Shown: positions 30,662 to 34,719 of the stretch, one piece after another | Numbering within the stretch: position 1 is the stretch's first letter | Layout of the letters: each line of letters starts with the position of its first letter | DNA from: Candidatus Nealsoniibacteriota bacterium | GTDB taxonomy: Bacteria; Patescibacteriota; Minisyncoccia; Minisyncoccales; PWPS01 | Assembly: GCA_003560665.1 (NCBI GenBank) | Contig: PWKK01000023.1 | Span: 75,698-110,416 of the forward strand | Reading direction: 5' to 3' | DNA: 34,719 nt | Program-made: the position numbers and the translations under genes | The notes under the pieces: generated by a model | What the model was told of the DNA's origin: nothing | Database searches by the model: none | The model's input: the letters and a program-made list of their open reading frames with translations, nothing else

Positions 30662-32359
30662 ATGGTTATCCCAGAAGAAAAATTAAAAAAACTTGTTGTG
30701 GATCCGGGATATATTGCCACCGGAGATTTTGAAGAAGCAAAAGAGATGGCCGAGGAAAAGGGGGTTAGTATCGACCGTCTTTTGATAGATAAGGGGTTGA
30801 TTGATGATGAGAACTTAGGGAGAATTATATCCGATTCAATTGATTTTCCTTTTATTAGTCTTAGGAAAGCAAATATTGAGGAGATTTCGGATGACCTTTT
30901 AGAGTATATTCCGGAAGTGGTTGCCCACTCTCAAAGAGCAATTGTTTTTAAAGAGGAGAAAGGGGTACTTTTCTTGGCCACGAACAATCCTGACAACTAC
31001 GAGTTTATTAAGCACTTGGAGAAAACAACCGGATGCAAGGTGGAGGTGTATTATGCGACTCCCTATACGATAGACATGGCGTTAAGAAGGTATAGTGGTG
31101 ATTTAGAGAGAGAGGCAAGGACGCTTATCGAAGAGATAAAAAAGAACCCTAACAGTGCCGAGCAAACAGTGGTGCAACTAATCAATCTTCTTTTCGAGCA
31201 TGGTTACGCCAATGTCTCTTCTGATATTCATATTGAACCTTTGGAAGAAAAATGTATTGTGAGGTTTAGAGTTGACGGAACGCTTTTCCGGGTGCTTGAG
31301 TACCCAAAAGAGCTCCATAGTAGGATGGTTTCTCGAATAAAGATTCTTTCTCGGTTAAGAACCGATGAGAAAGCCGCTCCTCAGGATGGAAGATTTGACC
31401 ACAAAGTGGAAAATGGAGGAGAGGTAGATGTTCGTGTTTCCGTCCTTCCCACAACCGAAGGAGAGAATGTGGTCATGCGTCTTCTGATGCAACAAGGAAA
31501 AAGATTTACCATTGATAGCTTGGGACTTTTAGACGACGATCTTAAAAAATTAAAGAAGAACGCTAAAAAACCTTGGGGCATGATTATGGTTGTCGGTCCG
31601 ACCGGATCGGGTAAGACGACTACTCTTTACGGAGTTTTGCAACTTTTAAATGAACCGTCGGTAAATATTATGACGGTTGAAGATCCGGTAGAATATAATA
31701 TTAACGGAGTTCAGCAGACACAAGTTAATGTAAAGAAAAAGCTTACTTTTGCAACCGGATTGAGGTCTATTGTGCGTCAGGACCCCGATATTATTATGGT
31801 CGGTGAGATTCGTGACGAGGAAACGGTGAATATGGCCGTTGATGCGGCGATGACCGGACATCTGGTTCTCTCTACAATGCACGCCAATGATGCGGCAACG
31901 GCATTTCCCCGTCTTTTGGAAATGAAGGTGGAGCCGTTTCTTATCGCTTCGGCAATTAACGTTTCTATCGCACAAAGATTAGTCCGCACGATATGCGAAT
32001 CGTGTCGGGAAAGCTACTTTCTAACAAGCGAGGAGGTAGAAGAGATTTCAGAAGACAAAAATTTTGTAGAGATGGTAAAAGTGATTTCCGGGAAAAAAGA
32101 TATCATGAAAGTCCGATTTTTTCGAGGGAAAGGATGTGATTTGTGCGAAGATACGGGCTATGAAGGAAGAACTTCTGTTTTTGAAGTGCTAGAAATCACT
32201 GAGGCGTTGAGAAAGTTAATAGGAGAGAAAAGCTCTTCTGATGCAATTCGAAAAAAAGCGATGGAAGAGGGAATGACACCGATGGTTTATGACGGAATAT
32301 CAAAGGCACTTTTAGGGGTAACCACTATTTTTGAAGTAAGAAAGGTAGCTAAATCGTAG
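30662..32359 (+). CDS. pilB: Type IV pilus assembly ATPase PilB (GspE family)
   Basis: At 565 residues this is full length. Domains in order: GspE N-terminal domain (about 30-145), linker, and the ATPase core with Walker A GPTGSGKTTTLYG (312-319), the Asp box VGEIRDEETV, and the His box HLVLSTMHAND. A tetracysteine zinc site follows (C445-x2-C448, C492-x2-C495). PilB powers pilin extraction from the membrane and pilus growth, working with PilC. Zinc-binding cysteines are typical of PilB rather than the retraction motor PilT, which lacks them. The next gene starts six bases after the stop. Upstream is a promoter with an overlapping terminator. Confidence 0.95.
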   Translation: MVIPEEKLKKLVVDPGYIATGDFEEAKEMAEEKGVSIDRLLIDKGLIDDENLGRIISDSIDFPFISLRKANIEEISDDLLEYIPEVVAHSQRAIVFKEEKGVLFLATNNPDNYEFIKHLEKTTGCKVEVYYATPYTIDMALRRYSGDLEREARTLIEEIKKNPNSAEQTVVQLINLLFEHGYANVSSDIHIEPLEEKCIVRFRVDGTLFRVLEYPKELHSRMVSRIKILSRLRTDEKAAPQDGRFDHKVENGGEVDVRVSVLPTTEGENVVMRLLMQQGKRFTIDSLGLLDDDLKKLKKNAKKPWGMIMVVGPTGSGKTTTLYGVLQLLNEPSVNIMTVEDPVEYNINGVQQTQVNVKKKLTFATGLRSIVRQDPDIIMVGEIRDEETVNMAVDAAMTGHLVLSTMHANDAATAFPRLLEMKVEPFLIASAINVSIAQRLVRTICESCRESYFLTSEEVEEISEDKNFVEMVKVISGKKDIMKVRFFRGKGCDLCEDTGYEGRTSVFEVLEITEALRKLIGEKSSSDAIRKKAMEEGMTPMVYDGISKALLGVTTIFEVRKVAKS

Positions 32360-32364
32360 TAAGC

Positions 32365-33075
32365 ATGGAAAACAAAAAAACAAAAGAAAAAGATTCTCTT
32401 ACCGCGATAAGGCACCATGTCAAGGGGCCGGTTTATATTCTTAAAGGATATTTGGACGCTCTTCTTTCCGGTGATTTGGGAGATTTGAGCGAAAAACAAA
32501 AAAAATATGCCGTTGCTTGTATGGATAATGCAAACAGAATGAGTCATATCATTGAACGTTTGCTTTCTGTTGTAGAGATTGAAGACGGAAAATATGAAAT
32601 AAAGAAGGAGAAAACAGACATTGTAAAGGTCGCAGAAAGAGTGGTAAAAAACAACCTTCCTTTGGCGAGGGCGTCAAACACGAAGATATTTTTTAAAACA
32701 GCGGAAAGTACGATTTTTGTTTTAACCGATACGGAAAAAATAGCAACTTCTTTCGGCTCGTTTATTACCAACGCGATTAAGTATAAAGGCCCAAAAGAGG
32801 GTGAAGTGGTGGTTGAAATTAAAAAGAAAGGAGAAGATGTGGTTTGCTCCGTTAAGGATAACGGAATAGGAGTTTCAGAAAAAGAAAAAAGAAAAGTATT
32901 CGATAAATTTTATCGCGGAGAAAAGGCAGTAGAGATAGATCCCAATACCTTGGGATTGGACCTTTACATGAGCAAGGCGGTTATTGAGGCATCAGGAGGG
33001 GAAACTTGGGCAGAAAAAAACGAGGGAGAAGGGTCAACTTTTTATTTTACCCTCCCGCTTTACAACCAACAGTAA
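32365..33075 (+). CDS. Soluble histidine kinase
   Basis: A 236-residue protein with no membrane segment or sensor domain. The H-box HHVKGPV aligns with H-E-L-R-T-P-L, making H17 the likely phosphoacceptor. The N-box FITNAIKYKG, G1 box DNGIGVSEKEK, F-box VFDKFYRGEK and a G2-like TLGLDLYMSKAV complete the ATPase domain. In G2 the second Gly is Asp (G-L-D-L), a small deviation. It begins six bases after pilB and ends five bases before the response regulator, so the pair is part of the pilus operon. Sensing may depend on contact with pilus motor parts or on other proteins, since no input domain is encoded here. Confidence 0.88.
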   Translation: MENKKTKEKDSLTAIRHHVKGPVYILKGYLDALLSGDLGDLSEKQKKYAVACMDNANRMSHIIERLLSVVEIEDGKYEIKKEKTDIVKVAERVVKNNLPLARASNTKIFFKTAESTIFVLTDTEKIATSFGSFITNAIKYKGPKEGEVVVEIKKKGEDVVCSVKDNGIGVSEKEKRKVFDKFYRGEKAVEIDPNTLGLDLYMSKAVIEASGGETWAEKNEGEGSTFYFTLPLYNQQ

Positions 33076-33080
33076 AATCT

Positions 33081-33455
33081 ATGGAAGAAAACAAAAAAAC
33101 TATTTTAATGATTGAGGACGACTCTTTTTTGCGCAATCTTTACCGGGACAAACTGGAAAGAGAAGGGTTTGAATTTATTGAAGCAACGAGCGGGGTTGAG
33201 GGAATGAACAAGATTGCCAACGAAGACCCGGATTTGGTTCTCTTGGACATCCTTTTGCCGATGAGAAGCGGATTTGATGTCCTCGAAGAGATGAACGAAA
33301 ACGGAATGATTTCCCAGATACCGGTGATTATTCTCTCTAACCTTAAGCAAGAGGTAGATATTGAAGAGGGAAGAAAAATGGGAGCAAAAGATTATTTTAT
33401 CAAAGCGGAAACGGACTTTATTGATATTTTGGAAAGAATAAAAGAAATAATTTAA
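33081..33455 (+). CDS. Single-domain (CheY-like) response regulator
   Basis: I chose the ATG at 33081 because the longer frame from 33006 would lie inside the kinase gene. The 124-residue product is a receiver domain only: acidic pocket D13-D14, phosphoacceptor D56 (LVLLDILLP), S86 (IILSNL) and K108 (YFIKAE). There is no DNA-binding domain, so output is by protein contact, like CheY, PilG or PilH. The partner is the kinase five bases upstream. Placement between pilB and pilC suggests control of the pilus motor. Confidence 0.92.
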   Translation: MEENKKTILMIEDDSFLRNLYRDKLEREGFEFIEATSGVEGMNKIANEDPDLVLLDILLPMRSGFDVLEEMNENGMISQIPVIILSNLKQEVDIEEGRKMGAKDYFIKAETDFIDILERIKEII

Positions 33456-33477
33456 TAATTTATAATTTATAAATAAT

Positions 33478-34524
33478 ATGCCTATTATTGAAAAAATTAA
33501 AATACAAGAAAAGGTTGACCTTGTAAGAAACCTTTCTCTTCTTATAAAAAGCGGAAGTCCGATTAACGATTCTTTTGGTCTTTTGGCGAAGCAGTCAAGA
33601 AACCCTGCGTTAAAGAGCCTACTCATCAGAGCACAAGAAAAAACAGAACAAGGAACACCAATTCACCAGATTTTTGAGGAGAGCAGTGAATTTGACAATG
33701 TTTTTGTGAGTTTTATCCGTGCAGGGGAGGAAAGTGGAACGCTTGACGAAAACCTTGTTTATCTGGGTGATTGGTTGGAAAGACAAAATAATTTAAAAAA
33801 AGAGATGAGCTCGGCCACCCTTTATCCGAAAATCATTGTTACTTTTGCAATTATACTCGGTGGAGGGCTTTCTATTTTTGTTTTACCTCAGTTGACGGGA
33901 ATCTTTGAAGGGCTGGACGTAGAAATGCCTCTTACAACGATAATACTTCTTTGGTTTACAAATGTAATGGAAAATTACGGATTATATATAATGGGATTAC
34001 TGGCAGTTATCGCGGCCTCTTTCTACTTCCTTGTAAAAATAGAATCGGTAAAGAAGATTATTGACAAGCTAATGTTGCAAATTCCTGTTTTCGGAAGCTT
34101 AAACCAGGAGTATCAGCTTACGATTATCTCTCAGCTTGCAGCGATACTTTTTCAAAGCGGTCTCCCGGTAAGACAAACTCTTTCTATTGTAAGTGAGTCG
34201 GTAACCAATTCTCAGTATTCAGAATCTTTAAACGTAGTAACTGAGAGGGTTGGTAAAGGAACAAAACTTTCCGAGGCGGTGGAAGAGCAACCACACCTCT
34301 ACCCGGAAGTATTTATCAGTGTGGTTGCAACAGGAGAGTCTTCGGGATCACTCGGTGAAGCTCTTACTTATCTTTCCAATTTCTTTGGAGATAAGGTTAC
34401 GGAAAGAACAAAAAAACTGCCGGTAGTAATCGAGCCCATACTCCTTATTTTTATCGGTCTTTTTGTTGCTTTCCTTGCCAGTGCGATAATTATGCCGGTT
34501 TATCAAATTACCACCGGAATTTAA
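33478..34524 (+). CDS. pilC: Type IV pilus inner-membrane platform protein PilC (GspF family)
   Basis: A 348-residue protein with two GspF repeats (about 11-133 and 212-334), each a helical bundle followed by a membrane segment. The second repeat has FGSLNQEYQLTIISQLA, EAVEEQPHLYPEVFISV, ATGESSGSLGEAL and a final helix ending IIMPVYQITTGI. In the first, FIRAGEESGTLDENL is the matching motif. PilC is the platform on which PilB acts and links the motor to the growing pilus. It follows the response regulator by 22 bases. Confidence 0.94.
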   Translation: MPIIEKIKIQEKVDLVRNLSLLIKSGSPINDSFGLLAKQSRNPALKSLLIRAQEKTEQGTPIHQIFEESSEFDNVFVSFIRAGEESGTLDENLVYLGDWLERQNNLKKEMSSATLYPKIIVTFAIILGGGLSIFVLPQLTGIFEGLDVEMPLTTIILLWFTNVMENYGLYIMGLLAVIAASFYFLVKIESVKKIIDKLMLQIPVFGSLNQEYQLTIISQLAAILFQSGLPVRQTLSIVSESVTNSQYSESLNVVTERVGKGTKLSEAVEEQPHLYPEVFISVVATGESSGSLGEALTYLSNFFGDKVTERTKKLPVVIEPILLIFIGLFVAFLASAIIMPVYQITTGI

Positions 34525-34534
34525 ACTAAAAATA

Positions 34535-34719
34535 ATGGAGGGAAAAAATAAACAAAAAAAGGCCGAGGGAAAGGCCCTTCTTCAGGGAAAGCTAAGAAAA
34601 ACAAGAGAAAGGATAAAAATAATCCCCAAAAGAAAGAAAGCAGCAGAACGAAAGTTAAGAAAGCTTTCCGGTACAAAAGAAAGAATTAAGAATCAGAGGA
34701 GAAAAGCTCTTCAAAAAAG
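34535..34719 (+). CDS. Highly basic protein, 5' part (cut by window end)
   Basis: An ATG at 34535 opens a frame without stop to the window end (61 codons). The product is dominated by Lys and Arg with scattered Gln and Glu (KKAEGKALLQGKLRKTR), probably helical. It could be a nucleic-acid-binding or structural protein, or the start of a longer pilus-locus protein. Function unknown; the ten-base gap after pilC suggests co-transcription. Confidence 0.45.
   Translation, partial: MEGKNKQKKAEGKALLQGKLRKTRERIKIIPKRKKAAERKLRKLSGTKERIKNQRRKALQK

Noticed and set aside
33006-33080. Longer start for the response regulator
   Set aside because: The extra part lies within the kinase gene and is not receiver-like; the ATG at 33081 directly precedes the receiver fold.

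Overview
The window looks like part of a small, AT-rich bacterial genome, most likely a Candidate Phyla Radiation (Patescibacteria/Parcubacteria-type) member. This is an inference from tightly packed genes, many starts without a clear Shine-Dalgarno site, a type IV pilus locus whose pilins carry fused adhesin domains, and many radical SAM genes. TGA acts as a normal stop and Trp is TGG, so the code is the standard bacterial one.
Region 1 (about 1-9650) is a surface-glycan locus. It has the 3' end of a family 2 glycosyltransferase, a B12-type radical SAM enzyme, a nitrilase-family amidase overlapping a PP-loop N-acetyl-sugar amidotransferase, and a minus-strand operon of carbamoyltransferase, DegT-type aminotransferase and SPASM-like radical SAM protein. 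A GT39-like membrane glycosyltransferase follows.
Region 2 (about 9675-16432) is the most unusual part. It holds a radical SAM protein, a FISUMP-domain surface protein, and a compact run of tatC, tatA, a 71-residue twin-arginine protein, an 81-residue Cys/His protein, a DUF483-like protein and a SPASM radical SAM maturase. The run ends in a 198-residue protein whose second half is almost entirely H-x-(N/D) repeats: 23 of its 25 tail histidines fit. The maturase carries the same motif in its own C-terminal tail. I read this as a candidate His-repeat peptide-modification (RiPP-like) system, related in concept to His-Xaa-Ser systems but with Asn/Asp in place of Ser.
Region 3 (about 16433-19190) is a mobile-element scar: a structured intergenic stretch, a reverse transcriptase interrupted by one in-frame TAA, and a frameshifted IS30-family transposase.
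Region 4 (19194-24095) has a second radical SAM group (SPASM enzyme, 69-residue protein, HemN/HemW-like enzyme), an anchored protein of unknown function, and a 14-repeat protein that should form two seven-bladed beta-propellers.
Region 5 (24195-34719) is a type IV pilus locus: GspH-like, PilV-like with InlB-type repeats, PilX-like, a pilin fused to four CARDB-like domains and a C-type-lectin-like head, a PilW/GspJ-like protein, an MliC-like protein, PilB, a soluble histidine kinase, a single-domain response regulator and PilC. The two-component pair sits between the motor ATPase and the platform protein, which suggests direct control of the pilus motor.
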